This document shows positions 15,902-23,499 of a DNA stretch of 23,786 nt, piece by piece. The notes beneath the pieces were generated by a model. The model did not search any database. It worked only from the letters and a program-made list of their open reading frames with translations, and was not told where the DNA came from. Location: positions 1 to 23,786 of the forward strand of contig JAEWCE010000240.1 in the NCBI GenBank assembly GCA_023390785.1. Reading direction: 5' to 3'. The stretch's first letter is position 1, and every line of letters begins with the position of its first letter. The translations under genes and the position numbers were made by a program. The DNA comes from Pseudomonadota bacterium (GTDB lineage Bacteria > Pseudomonadota > Alphaproteobacteria > Rhizobiales > Devosiaceae).

Positions 15902-16330
15902 TCAGCGCGCGCTGCAGTCCCTGCAAAGGCCCCGAATCTCGATCGTCATCCGCGACGGCACGAAGCCCGATGTCTTGCTCCAGCCCTTGAGCTTGCTGTC
16001 GATCCCCGGCTCGGCAAATTCCTCGACCCGGCCGCAACGGTCGCAGATGGCGAATGCGGTGCTGCCGCCAGCGCCGTGGCATTGCGCATCGGCGCAGCAG
16101 ACGAACGCGTTGAGCGACTCCAGCCGGTGCGCCAGTCCGCGCTCGGTCAGCTTGTCGAGGGCGCGATAAACCTGCAGCGGCGCCCGCAGCCCCTCGTCGC
16201 GCAGCCGATCGAGAATGTCGTAGGCGGACAGCGGTGCTGTGGCATGCGCCAGCGTGCCCAGCACCAGCTCCTGGTTGCGGGTCAGATCGTCGGCCCAGAC
16301 GTGGTCGTGTCCTTCGTGCGAGTCCATCAT
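15902..16330 (-). CDS. zur: zinc uptake regulator Zur (Fur family)
   Basis: A 142-residue zinc-responsive repressor. The N-terminus is His-rich (SHEGHDHVW). The winged helix includes LTRNQELVLGTLAHATAPLSAYDIL and the recognition helix LRAPLQVYRALDKL (48-61), which is the Zur rather than Fur/PerR pattern in alphaproteobacteria. RLESLNAFVCCADAQCHG leads into the dimerisation domain. Two CxxC pairs, CDRC (96-99) and CRDC (136-139), should hold the structural zinc. The frame also opens at a TTG (16336), but the ATG at 16330 is preferred; the ribosome site is weak. It is divergent from znuA with a shared 101-base control region containing a TGTTATAACA palindrome, which suggests that it represses znuACB and perhaps itself. 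It converges with the EAL-domain gene (9 bases apart). Confidence 0.93.
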   Translation of the reverse strand: MMDSHEGHDHVWADDLTRNQELVLGTLAHATAPLSAYDILDRLRDEGLRAPLQVYRALDKLTERGLAHRLESLNAFVCCADAQCHGAGGSTAFAICDRCGRVEEFAEPGIDSKLKGWSKTSGFVPSRMTIEIRGLCRDCSAR

Positions 16331-16369
16331 CCGCAAATCTAAGTGGTCTCCCGATGGGGCGCCACCCTG

Positions 16370-16375
16370 TTGACA
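16370..16375 (+). promoter_or_regulatory. candidate -35 box for znuA
   Basis: A perfect TTGACA lies 62 bases before the znuA start. The best -10 at 17-18 bases spacing is poor (TAAGGG at 16394-16399). The Zur-like palindrome begins three bases after that, where a bound repressor would block polymerase. The -35 is convincing only because of this context. Confidence 0.45.
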
Positions 16376-16401
16376 GCGGCGCGTTCCGATGGCTAAGGGT
16401 T

Positions 16402-16413
16402 ATGTTATAACAT
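16402..16413. promoter_or_regulatory. Zur-box-like operator between zur and znuA
   Basis: ATGTTATAACAT is a perfect 12-bp palindrome in otherwise G+C-rich DNA, made of the TGTTAT half-site known from Zur operators. It lies 19 bases before the znuA start and 72 bases before the zur start. It is shorter than the consensus 23-bp Zur box I know, with half-sites abutting, so the exact footprint is uncertain. Confidence 0.7.
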
Positions 16414-16431
16414 CGAAACAGCATTGGCCAG

Positions 16432-17331
16432 ATGGCAAAGCAGCGTCACATGCGTCGCCTTCTCGAAATCGTATCGGCCGTCGCGACCCTCGCCCTGGGC
16501 TCGGGCGCACAGCCCGTTACTGCCGGCGGCATGATCCAGATCGTCGCGGCGGAGAACTTCTATGGCGACCTTGCAGCGCAGATCGGCGGCAACCATGTGG
16601 CCGTCACCAGCATCTTGGCGAACCCCGATGAGGACCCGCATCTGTTCGAATCGACCCCCTCGACGGCTCGCACCCTCGCGACCGCCGACATCATCCTCTA
16701 CAACGGCGCCGGCTACGACGCGTGGATGGAGAGGTTGCTGTCGGCTGGCGGCACGCCCGGCCGTACGACCCTCGTCGCCGCGGACATTGCCGGCCGGTCA
16801 AACGGCGATAATCCGCATGTCTGGTATGACCCTGCCACGTTCCCTGCTGTTGCCGCGGCGCTCGCCGCCGAGCTGGCAAAGCGCGATCCAGCCGATGCCG
16901 CCGAGTTCAGCGCCAATCTCGAGGGCTTCGACCAAAGCTTTGCGGCAGCCACCGCCGACGTTGCCGGCATCCGGGCGGCACATGCCGGCACCAAGGTGAC
17001 GGCCACGGAACCAGTCTTCGGCTACATGGTGGAGGCGATGGGCCTCGATATGCTCAACCAGCGCTTCCAACTGGCCACAATGAATGAAACCGAGCCGAGC
17101 GCCAGCGATGTCGCCGCCTTCGAGGACTCGCTCAAATCTGGTTCAGTCAAAGTGATGTTCTACAACAGCCAGGTCACCGACGACACGACCATGCGCCTGC
17201 TCGATCTCGCGCGACTGGCCAACGTGCCGCTGGTTGGCGTGACTGAAACCATGCCCGCCGGGCAGACGATTCAGAGCTGGTTTGCCGCGCAGCTCGCCGC
17301 CGTGGCCGCGGCGCTCGGGAACTCCAAATGA
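16432..17331 (+). CDS. znuA: zinc ABC transporter substrate-binding protein (ZnuA-like)
   Basis: A periplasmic metal-binding protein of the cluster A-I family, 299 residues, with a signal peptide (MRRLLEIVSAVATLALGS, cleavage around residues 30-32). Candidate ligands are H70 (DEDPHLFE) and H129 (DNPHVWYDP). At the third position, where ZnuA usually has His, this protein has TEPVFGYM (E193). The fourth could be D250/D251 (VTDDTT). The His-rich loop typical of many ZnuA proteins is absent. The metal is taken as zinc because of the adjacent zur gene and operator; manganese is less likely. The start may be the ATG at 16432 or at 16450; neither has a clear ribosome site. Its TGA overlaps the znuC ATG by four bases (ATGA). 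Confidence 0.87.
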   Translation: MAKQRHMRRLLEIVSAVATLALGSGAQPVTAGGMIQIVAAENFYGDLAAQIGGNHVAVTSILANPDEDPHLFESTPSTARTLATADIILYNGAGYDAWMERLLSAGGTPGRTTLVAADIAGRSNGDNPHVWYDPATFPAVAAALAAELAKRDPADAAEFSANLEGFDQSFAAATADVAGIRAAHAGTKVTATEPVFGYMVEAMGLDMLNQRFQLATMNETEPSASDVAAFEDSLKSGSVKVMFYNSQVTDDTTMRLLDLARLANVPLVGVTETMPAGQTIQSWFAAQLAAVAAALGNSK

Positions 17332-18134
17332 GTGCCGTCGCCTTCGATCGCGTGAGCATCGCGCTGGGCGACCGTGCTGTATTGTCGGATGTCTCGCTGA
17401 CCATCGCCGCTGGCGAGTTCGTCGGCGTGCTCGGCCCGAATGGCGCGGGCAAGACCACGATGATGCGGGCCATCCTCGGACTCACCTCTATCGCCGCCGG
17501 CAGTATCACGGTGCTCGGTGCGCTTCCCCGTCGCGGCAATGCGGCGATCGGCTACGTTCCGCAATTTCGACGTACGCCATTGCCGCCCGGCATGACCGGT
17601 GAGGAATTGCTGCTCAGCGCCCACCAAGGCGAGCGTTGGGGCCTGCCCCTCGCGGGAGCCGCAGCGCGCGCCGCCGTGGCCGAAGCCCTTTCGCGCGTGA
17701 GCGCCACCGACATTGCGCGCCGGCCCCTCGCTCACTTGTCGGGTGGCGAGCGCCAGCGTCTCTTCATTGCGCAGGCGCTGGTTGGCCGGCCGAAGCTGCT
17801 GCTGCTCGACGAGCCGCTGCTCAGCCTCGACCCGGTGCGTCAGCGCGCCATGGTCGAGCTGGTCCGCCAGCTTGCCCGGGAACTCGATGTGGCGGTGCTG
17901 TTTTCGGCGCATGAAATCAACCCGCTGCTCGGTGCCATCGACAAGGTGCTGTATCTGGGCGGGGGCCATGCCGCCATCGGTAGCGTCGATGAAGTGGTGA
18001 ACGACACGGTGCTCACGGCCCTCTACCGCAGCCCGGTGCGGGTCATTCGCGCCGATGGCCACATCTTCGTGCACTCGGACGTCGGCGTCCTCGACGGCCA
18101 CGACCCGCACGATCACCACGAGCATGTGCACTGA
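17328..18134 (+). CDS. znuC: zinc ABC transporter ATP-binding protein with His-rich tail
   Basis: The ATPase of the zinc importer, 268 residues. Walker A GPNGAGKT (36-43), Q-loop YVPQF, signature LSGGERQR, Walker B LLLLDEPLLSLD and the switch His in FSAHEINPLL are all intact. The C-terminal 24 residues contain eight histidines (HDPHDHHEHVH at the end), which could bind zinc on the cytosolic side, either as a feedback sensor or as a hand-off site (inference). The start overlaps znuA (ATGA), and znuB begins two bases after the stop. The ABC core closely fits the ZnuC/MntB-type family; the zinc assignment rests on zur and its operator. Confidence 0.92.
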   Translation: MSAVAFDRVSIALGDRAVLSDVSLTIAAGEFVGVLGPNGAGKTTMMRAILGLTSIAAGSITVLGALPRRGNAAIGYVPQFRRTPLPPGMTGEELLLSAHQGERWGLPLAGAAARAAVAEALSRVSATDIARRPLAHLSGGERQRLFIAQALVGRPKLLLLDEPLLSLDPVRQRAMVELVRQLARELDVAVLFSAHEINPLLGAIDKVLYLGGGHAAIGSVDEVVNDTVLTALYRSPVRVIRADGHIFVHSDVGVLDGHDPHDHHEHVH

Positions 18135-18136
18135 AC

Positions 18137-18922
18137 ATGGACATCTTCGCCTATGAGTTCATGCGCAATGCCTTCGCTGCCTCGACCATCGTCGCGATGG
18201 TCGCGGGCGCCATCGGCTATTTCCTCGTGCTGCGCGGCGAAACCTTCGCCGGCCACGCGCTGTCGCATGTCGGCTTCGCCGGCGCCACCGGGGCGGCGCT
18301 TGTGGGGTTCTCGCCCTTCGTCGGCCTCACCGCTTTCACCCTGCTGGCCGGGCTCGGCATTTCCGTCGTCGGCCAGCGTGCCCACCGGGACGTGGCCATC
18401 GGCATTGTGCTGACCCTGTCGCTCGGCCTCGGGCTGCTATTCCTGCATTTCTACACGGCCTATGCCGGGATGGCGACCAGCCTGCTGTTCGGCAACGTGC
18501 TTGGCATCGGCCAGCAGACGGTGTGGCTGTTGCTGGGGATCGCGATCGTCACGCTTGCCGGCCTCGCCTTCATCAGCCGACCGCTGCTGTTCGCCAGCCT
18601 GCAGCCCGAGCTGGCCGAGGCGCGCGGTGTACCGCTGCGACTGCTGTCGGCGCTGTTCATGCTGATCGTCGCGCTCGCCACCGCCGAGGCAATCCAGATT
18701 GTGGGCGTGCTGCTGGTCTTTGCCTTGATGGTGGCGCCCGCGGCCGCCGCTCTGCGCCTCACGCGCCGCGTTGCGAGCGGCCTCCTCCTCGCCATCGGCC
18801 TTGCCGTCGGCATCGCCTGGCTCAGCCTGCTGCTCGCCTATTTCACCGATTGGCCGACTAGCTTCTGGATCACCGGCCTCGGCGGCCTCGCCTATGCCCT
18901 CAGCCACCTGCATCGGCCGTGA
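18137..18922 (+). CDS. znuB: zinc ABC transporter permease ZnuB
   Basis: An ABC-3 family inner-membrane permease, 261 residues, with about eight hydrophobic helices. Conserved family features are FMRNAFAASTIVAMVAGAIGYFLVLRGETFAGHALSHVGFAGATGAAL near the N-terminus, the polar patch EARGVPLRLLSALFM, which is the ATPase-coupling region, and the final helices LVFALMVAPAAAALRLTRR. The ATG at 18137 is two bases after the znuC stop, so it is translationally coupled. It is the last gene of znuACB. It converges with cobO with ten bases between stops, leaving no room for a separate terminator. Confidence 0.93.
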   Translation: MDIFAYEFMRNAFAASTIVAMVAGAIGYFLVLRGETFAGHALSHVGFAGATGAALVGFSPFVGLTAFTLLAGLGISVVGQRAHRDVAIGIVLTLSLGLGLLFLHFYTAYAGMATSLLFGNVLGIGQQTVWLLLGIAIVTLAGLAFISRPLLFASLQPELAEARGVPLRLLSALFMLIVALATAEAIQIVGVLLVFALMVAPAAAALRLTRRVASGLLLAIGLAVGIAWLSLLLAYFTDWPTSFWITGLGGLAYALSHLHRP

Positions 18923-18932
18923 GTGCAAGGCG

Positions 18933-19574
18933 CTAGAACTCGATCCCAGGTTGCGCCTTCACCCCCGAGCGGAACGGGTGCTTGATCTCGGTCATTTCCG
19001 TCACCAGATCGGCGATTTCGATCAGCTCCTCGCGCGCATTGCGCCCGGTGACGATCACGTGCAGGTCGCGCGGCTTGTTGCGGAGCACCTCCAGCACCTC
19101 GTCGAGCGGCAGGTATTCGTAGCGCAGCACGATGTTGAGCTCGTCGAGCAGAACCATCTTGTAGCCCGGATCGGTAATCATCTCCTTGGCCATCTCCCAG
19201 GCTGCCCGGGCCGCCGCGATATCGCGCTGCCGGTCCTGCGTGTCCCAGGTGAAGCCCTCGCCCATCGCTTTGATCGTTACCTGCTCAGGGTAGTTCTCGA
19301 GGATGTCGCGCTCGCCCGTGCCCCATGCCCCCTTGACGAACTGCACCACGCCCACCTTGAAGCCGTGCCCGATGGCGCGGAACACCATGCCGAACGCCGC
19401 TGTCGATTTGCCCTTGCCCTTTCCGGTATGCACGATCAGCAGGCCACGTTCCTGGGTCTTGGTGGCAAGCATGCGCGTGCGGGCTTCCTTCTTCTTGCGC
19501 ATCTTTTCGGCGTGATAGGCGTCGCGCTCCGCCTCGCTCATCAGATCTGTCTTCTTGGGCTGCCTGTCGCTCAT
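18933..19574 (-). CDS. cobO: cob(I)yrinic acid a,c-diamide adenosyltransferase
   Basis: CobO (CobA/BtuR family) transfers the adenosyl group of ATP to cobalt of the corrinoid after cobalt insertion and reduction. The 213-residue protein has a basic, Lys-rich N-terminal helix, then the atypical P-loop GKGKGKST (51-58), FGMVFRAIGHGFKVGVVQFVKGAWGTGE, GEGFTWDT (substrate region), VLLDELNIVL and HVIVTGRNA, ending in the family-typical EIKHPFRSGVKAQPGIEF. Length is normal. The ATG at 19574 has GGAGG upstream. It follows cobN by 16 bases on the same strand, so cobW-cobN-cobO is one operon in the order of the aerobic pathway. Confidence 0.96.
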   Translation of the reverse strand: MSDRQPKKTDLMSEAERDAYHAEKMRKKKEARTRMLATKTQERGLLIVHTGKGKGKSTAAFGMVFRAIGHGFKVGVVQFVKGAWGTGERDILENYPEQVTIKAMGEGFTWDTQDRQRDIAAARAAWEMAKEMITDPGYKMVLLDELNIVLRYEYLPLDEVLEVLRNKPRDLHVIVTGRNAREELIEIADLVTEMTEIKHPFRSGVKAQPGIEF

Positions 19575-19590
19575 GGTGTCCTCCAGACTC

Positions 19591-22500
19591 TCAGTCCCTT
19601 CCCTCCCCCCTTGAGGGAGAAGGTGCGGGAAACGCGGATGAGTGAGCCTTCGTCAGATGGTCGAAGGCCGAATTGCTCCGCGGCACCCAATACCCGCGCC
19701 GCCGCGCCTCGTTGAACTTGGCGATCAGTTCGTCATAGCCGAACCGATTGTTTGCACGGATAAAGTTCCGCGTCGCCTCGTCCTCGACATAGGCCTCAAA
19801 CGCCAAGTCGAAGTGATGCGTCTTCACCGCGCCCGTCGTCGCCGCAAAGGCGAACATGTAGTCCACCGTGGCGATGATCTCGAACGCGCCCTTGTAGCCG
19901 TGCCGCTTCACCCCATCGATCCATTTGGGGTTCACCACGCGGCTGCGCACCACGCGCGACACCTCTTCTTCGAGCGTCCGCGCTACCGGCCGCTCCGGCC
20001 GCGAATGGTCGTTGTGATAGGCGAGGGGGCGGTGCCCGGTCAGCGACTCGGCCGTAGCCACCAGCCCGCCCTCGAACTGGTAATAATCGTCGCTGTCCAG
20101 CAAATCATGTTCTCGATTGTCCTGGTTGTGCACCACCGCCTCGATGTCGCCGAGGCGCGCCGCAAAGCGTGCGAGCTCCGGCGTCCCCGCCGCATGCGCC
20201 CCATAGGCGTACTGCCCCCAGTTGAGGAAGGCGCGGCCGAGGTCGGCCTTGCGCTCCCACATGCCGGAATCGATCAGCGCCTGCAGCCCCGCGCCATACG
20301 CGCCCGGCTTGCTGCCGAACACGCGGTGTCCCGCCGCCAGCGCCGCCTCGGCCTCGCTCTTGCCCTCACGCATCAGCCCCAGCGCGTCGGACCGCATGCG
20401 CGCCGCGATCGGGTTTTCGCTCTCCGGCTCGTCGAGCGCCCCGATGGCACGGATGGCCTTGTCGAACAGCGCGATCTGCTGTGGAAACGCATCGCGGAAC
20501 AACCCCGAAATGCGCAGCGTAACATCCACCCGCGGCCGTCCGAGTTTCGCCAGCGGAACGATCTCATACCCGCTGAGCCTGAGGGACGACGGATCCCACA
20601 CCGGCTTCGCGCCGATGAACGCCAGCGCCTGCGCGATGTCGTCGCCGCCGGTGCGCATGTTCGACGTGCCCCACACGCTGAGCGCCAGCGACCGCAGGTG
20701 CACGCCATTGTCCTGGAAGTGCCGCACCAGCGGCCCCTCGGCGGACTTGCGTCCCAGCTCCCATGCCGTCGGCGTCGGAATGGCGCGGTTGTCGACCGAA
20801 TAGAAGTTGCGCCCGGTCGGCAGCACGTCGAGGCGCCCCCGCGAGGGCGCTCCACTGGGCCCCGGCCTCACGAATTTGCCGTCGAGCCCGTCGAGCAGGG
20901 CCCTCACCTCGGCCGGACCCGACGCCCGGAGTCGCGGCCGCATGACCGCCTCGATCGCCGCCAGCACCGCCGCCGATGCCGGACCCGCGGGAGGGGCCGT
21001 TCCCTCGATCATCGCCGCCGCCAATTCCTCCAGCCGCTCGACCACATCGCCAATAGTGTACAATCGGCCCCCACCCCCGGCCCCTCCCCGCAAGGGGGAG
21101 GGGGGCAATAGAGCCGACGGATTTGTGGAAACGATCTGGCCCGGCTGAACCGGTGTTTCAGTCAGGCCCCCCTCCCCCGTGCGGGGAGGGGAGGGGGTGG
21201 GGGCCGCACTCGCCGGGTTGACGGCAGGTCCCTCCCACGTCTCACCCAATTCCGCCGTCAGCGGGTCCACCCCGAGCTTCAGATCGTCTGCCAGTGCCCG
21301 GATCAGCGACTGCTCCTCCGGCTGTTGGCCGCGCGGCACCCGCGCCAGCGCAGCCAGCAGGTCACGCTCCAGCCGCCCAGTCGGCGACTGCCCGAAGACG
21401 TGCAGCCCGTCCCGAATCTGCGCCTCTTTCAAATCGCACAGGAAGGTGTCGATCGCCTTCAGCGCCTCGCTCTCGTCGGCCGGCAGATCGATATCCTGGT
21501 CGAGTCGCATGTCGTGTGTGAAATCGAGGATACGCCGGCGCAAATCGCGCAGTCGCCGCCGGTCCATGCCGCTTGCCGCGTAATACTCATCGAGCAGCGC
21601 CTCGAGGTCCTTGAGCGGGCCGTACGTTTCGGCGCGGGTCAGGGGCGGCACCAGATGGTCGATGATCACCGCCCCGGTTCTCCGCTTCGCCTGTGTTCCC
21701 TCGCCGGGGTCATTGACGATGAAGGGATAGAGATGTGGCAACTCGCCCCACAACAATCCCGGATACGACGTCGCATCCAGCGCCGTCGCCTTGCCGGGCA
21801 GCCATTCCAGCGAGCCGTGCTTGCCATTGTGAATCAGTGCGTGCGCCTCGAACTCGTGCATGAGCCACAGATACGCCGCCACATAGGCATGCGGCGGCAC
21901 CAGATCCGGATCGTGATAGGCGGCGATTTCATCGCGGTCATACCCGCGCGCCGGTTGCAGCAGCACCACGACATGGCCAAACCTCAGCGCCGGCAAATGG
22001 AACGCCGCTCCACGTACAAACGGATCGTTCTCCGGCGCGCCCCAGCGTGCCGTTACCGACTCCTGCACCGTATCCGGCAATGCCGCGAACAGCTCGCGAT
22101 ACCGCATTACGGCAAGCGCTACTCCGTCGCCGCGCTCCGGATGCGCATTGGTCGGGCCAGCCTGCAACAGCTCGATCAGCGCATTTCCCTCGGTCGGTGG
22201 GTGAGGGGAAGTCCAAAGCTCATACCCCGCCGTCGCGAGCTGGCGCAAAATCTCCACCGTCGACGCTGGCGCATCGTAGCCGACGCCGTTGGCCAGTCGC
22301 CCGTCGCGGATCGGGTAGTTGGCGAGCACGATTGCTACTTTCCGTTCCGCCCGCGGCGTAGCGCGCAACCGTACCCAGTTCGCGGCCAGCGCAACCGCCC
22401 GCCGCACCCCGTCGGCATCCGGCGCGTAGCTCGACAGCGGGCACTGCGTACGCGCGTGCCACACCGCCTCCGCCTTGTGCCCGACGATGAGGCCGCCGAT

Positions 22501-23499
22501 CCGCCCGTCGAGTTCGGGCAGCACGATCTGCATCGCCAGATCCTTGGCACTGAGCCCCTGGCTGTCGGCCGCCCACTGTGCCTCGGGCCGGCCGCCTTGC
22601 ACCAGCTGGATCACCGGCGCGTCTGTCTCGGTGAAGGGGTTGAACTTGTCCTCGAGTCCGTCGAGGCCCAGCGCAAACCCAGTGAGATTCAGGATTGCCT
22701 GCGGCCTGTGGGCGGCGAACGCCGCCTTCACGAAGCGTACGCAGGCCGCCTCCTTCAGCGTCGAGATCATCAGCGGCACCGGCGCCAGCCCGCGCCGCAC
22801 GATCTCGTCGTACAATGCCTCAAGTGTCGCGGTCCCCGCCCCCTCCAGCGCCGCCCGGTAGAACAGCAGCGGCACCGCCGGCCGCTCGCTCATCGGCAAC
22901 TCAACCGTCACGCCACCTTCCGGCGTCCAATATCCAAATCTCGGAAACGGCTTGATCTCGTCGCTTGCTCCCCCTTGCGGGGAGGGGCGGGGGGTGGGGG
23001 GTCCAGCCACGGTCGGTGCGGCCGACAGGTCACGGAACAGCCGCAGCAATGCATCCGCATTCTCCGGCCCGCCCGCCACGAACAGTGCGTGCAGCCGCGA
23101 CCATACCTCAGGTGCCACCGTAGAACGCGATTGCAATATGGGGTCCGGCGTCGCATCTCCCGGCAGGAGCGCCAGCTTGAACGTACCGCTCGCCGCCAGC
23201 GCCGCAAGCTGCTCGACGCCATACGGCCAATACGCCGGCCCGCCCAGCAGCCGCACCACCACCACCTCGGCGTGCGACACCGTCTTTTCAACCCACAGAT
23301 CGACCGAGAGATTATGGCTCAGCCGAAGCAGGTTGGCACATCTAAGCTCGTCCGACCCCGCTCGGTCTGCGGCTCCTGCCAGGAGTGACAGCTCGCTGTC
23401 GGCTGCGGACGCGAAGACCAGCGGGGCAGGGCTCTGCCCCAGGTCGATCGCTTCTCCGTCCTGCTGCAGCGCCCCAGCCTGCGCCGAAAGCAGATGCAT
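19591..23499 (-). CDS. cobN: cobaltochelatase subunit CobN carrying translated palindromic inserts
   Basis: CobN is the large subunit of the ATP-dependent cobaltochelatase (CobNST) that inserts Co2+ into hydrogenobyrinic acid a,c-diamide. The protein has 1302 residues against about 1275 for the classic enzyme. Recognisable blocks include the N-terminal MHLLSAQAG, LNLTGFALG, AIVLANYPIRDGRLANGVGYDAPAS, HEFEAHALIHNGKHGSLEWLPGKATALD and GELPHLYPFIVNDPGEGTQAKRR, then DNREHDLLDSDDYYQFEGG and VNPKWIDGVKRHGYKGAFE near the end. The reading frame is unbroken, but residues about 166-178, 766-812 and 1290-1300 are Pro/Gly/Arg-rich and are encoded by palindromic repeats. The start is ATG 23499, overlapping the cobW TGA by one base. 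The conserved core blocks listed above lie outside the inserts, so the enzyme may well be functional. Confidence 0.95.
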   Translation of the reverse strand: MHLLSAQAGALQQDGEAIDLGQSPAPLVFASAADSELSLLAGAADRAGSDELRCANLLRLSHNLSVDLWVEKTVSHAEVVVVRLLGGPAYWPYGVEQLAALAASGTFKLALLPGDATPDPILQSRSTVAPEVWSRLHALFVAGGPENADALLRLFRDLSAAPTVAGPPTPRPSPQGGASDEIKPFPRFGYWTPEGGVTVELPMSERPAVPLLFYRAALEGAGTATLEALYDEIVRRGLAPVPLMISTLKEAACVRFVKAAFAAHRPQAILNLTGFALGLDGLEDKFNPFTETDAPVIQLVQGGRPEAQWAADSQGLSAKDLAMQIVLPELDGRIGGLIVGHKAEAVWHARTQCPLSSYAPDADGVRRAVALAANWVRLRATPRAERKVAIVLANYPIRDGRLANGVGYDAPASTVEILRQLATAGYELWTSPHPPTEGNALIELLQAGPTNAHPERGDGVALAVMRYRELFAALPDTVQESVTARWGAPENDPFVRGAAFHLPALRFGHVVVLLQPARGYDRDEIAAYHDPDLVPPHAYVAAYLWLMHEFEAHALIHNGKHGSLEWLPGKATALDATSYPGLLWGELPHLYPFIVNDPGEGTQAKRRTGAVIIDHLVPPLTRAETYGPLKDLEALLDEYYAASGMDRRRLRDLRRRILDFTHDMRLDQDIDLPADESEALKAIDTFLCDLKEAQIRDGLHVFGQSPTGRLERDLLAALARVPRGQQPEEQSLIRALADDLKLGVDPLTAELGETWEGPAVNPASAAPTPSPPRTGEGGLTETPVQPGQIVSTNPSALLPPSPLRGGAGGGGRLYTIGDVVERLEELAAAMIEGTAPPAGPASAAVLAAIEAVMRPRLRASGPAEVRALLDGLDGKFVRPGPSGAPSRGRLDVLPTGRNFYSVDNRAIPTPTAWELGRKSAEGPLVRHFQDNGVHLRSLALSVWGTSNMRTGGDDIAQALAFIGAKPVWDPSSLRLSGYEIVPLAKLGRPRVDVTLRISGLFRDAFPQQIALFDKAIRAIGALDEPESENPIAARMRSDALGLMREGKSEAEAALAAGHRVFGSKPGAYGAGLQALIDSGMWERKADLGRAFLNWGQYAYGAHAAGTPELARFAARLGDIEAVVHNQDNREHDLLDSDDYYQFEGGLVATAESLTGHRPLAYHNDHSRPERPVARTLEEEVSRVVRSRVVNPKWIDGVKRHGYKGAFEIIATVDYMFAFAATTGAVKTHHFDLAFEAYVEDEATRNFIRANNRFGYDELIAKFNEARRRGYWVPRSNSAFDHLTKAHSSAFPAPSPSRGEGRD
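19601..19630. repeat. REP-like palindromic element at the cobN 3' end
   Basis: CCCTCCCCCC, TTGAGGGAGA and AGGTGCGGGA in sequence: a CTCCC/GGGAG hairpin with a short loop. It encodes the last dozen cobN residues (PSPSRGEGRD) and ends ten bases before the stop. It shares the C-run, TTG loop and G-run layout of the other three elements in cobN, though its flank differs, so it may be a related subtype. Confidence 0.65.
21066..21105 (-). repeat. REP-like palindromic element, inverted copy, inside cobN
   Basis: A CTCCCC / GGGGAG hairpin (21084-21089 and 21095-21100) with a GCAAG loop, flanked by GGCCCCCACCCCC at 21066-21078. Read on the minus strand it is nearly the same as the copies at 21165 and 22967. 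It is translated in cobN as PPSPLRGGAGGGG, about residues 799-812. Confidence 0.8.
21165..21205 (+). repeat. REP-like palindromic element, direct copy, inside cobN
   Basis: A CTCCCC-type hairpin around a GTGC loop, then GGGGAGGGGAGGGGGTGGGG, ending GGCC at 21205. The final GGGGGTGGGGGCC (21193-21205) is an exact inverted repeat of 21066-21078. With the copy at 21066 it makes a 140-bp head-on pair with a 59-base spacer. It is translated in cobN as TPSPPRTGEGG, about residues 766-779. Confidence 0.8.
22967..23003 (+). repeat. REP-like palindromic element near the cobN 5' end
   Basis: CTCCCC (22968-22973), loop TTGC, GGGGAG (22978-22983), then a GGGGCGGGGGGTGGGGGG flank matching the copy at 21165. 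It is translated in cobN as PPTPRPSPQGGA, about residues 166-178, between an otherwise CobN-like segment (RLFRDLSAAPTVA) and IKPFPRFGYW. Confidence 0.8.

Noticed and set aside
15896..15909. CGCGC/GCGCG inverted repeat between the EAL gene and zur as a terminator
   Set aside because: Only a five-base stem, overlapping the zur stop, with no U tract; expected by chance at this G+C content.
22961..23010. The C-rich/G-rich repeats as a CRISPR array or terminators
   Set aside because: Too few copies, irregular spacing, mixed orientation and location inside a continuous coding frame. They fit REP-like elements instead.
21325..23388. A 687-codon plus-strand frame opposite cobN
   Set aside because: Arg-rich composition without motifs. 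cobN on the opposite strand is unmistakable, so this is a codon-bias shadow.
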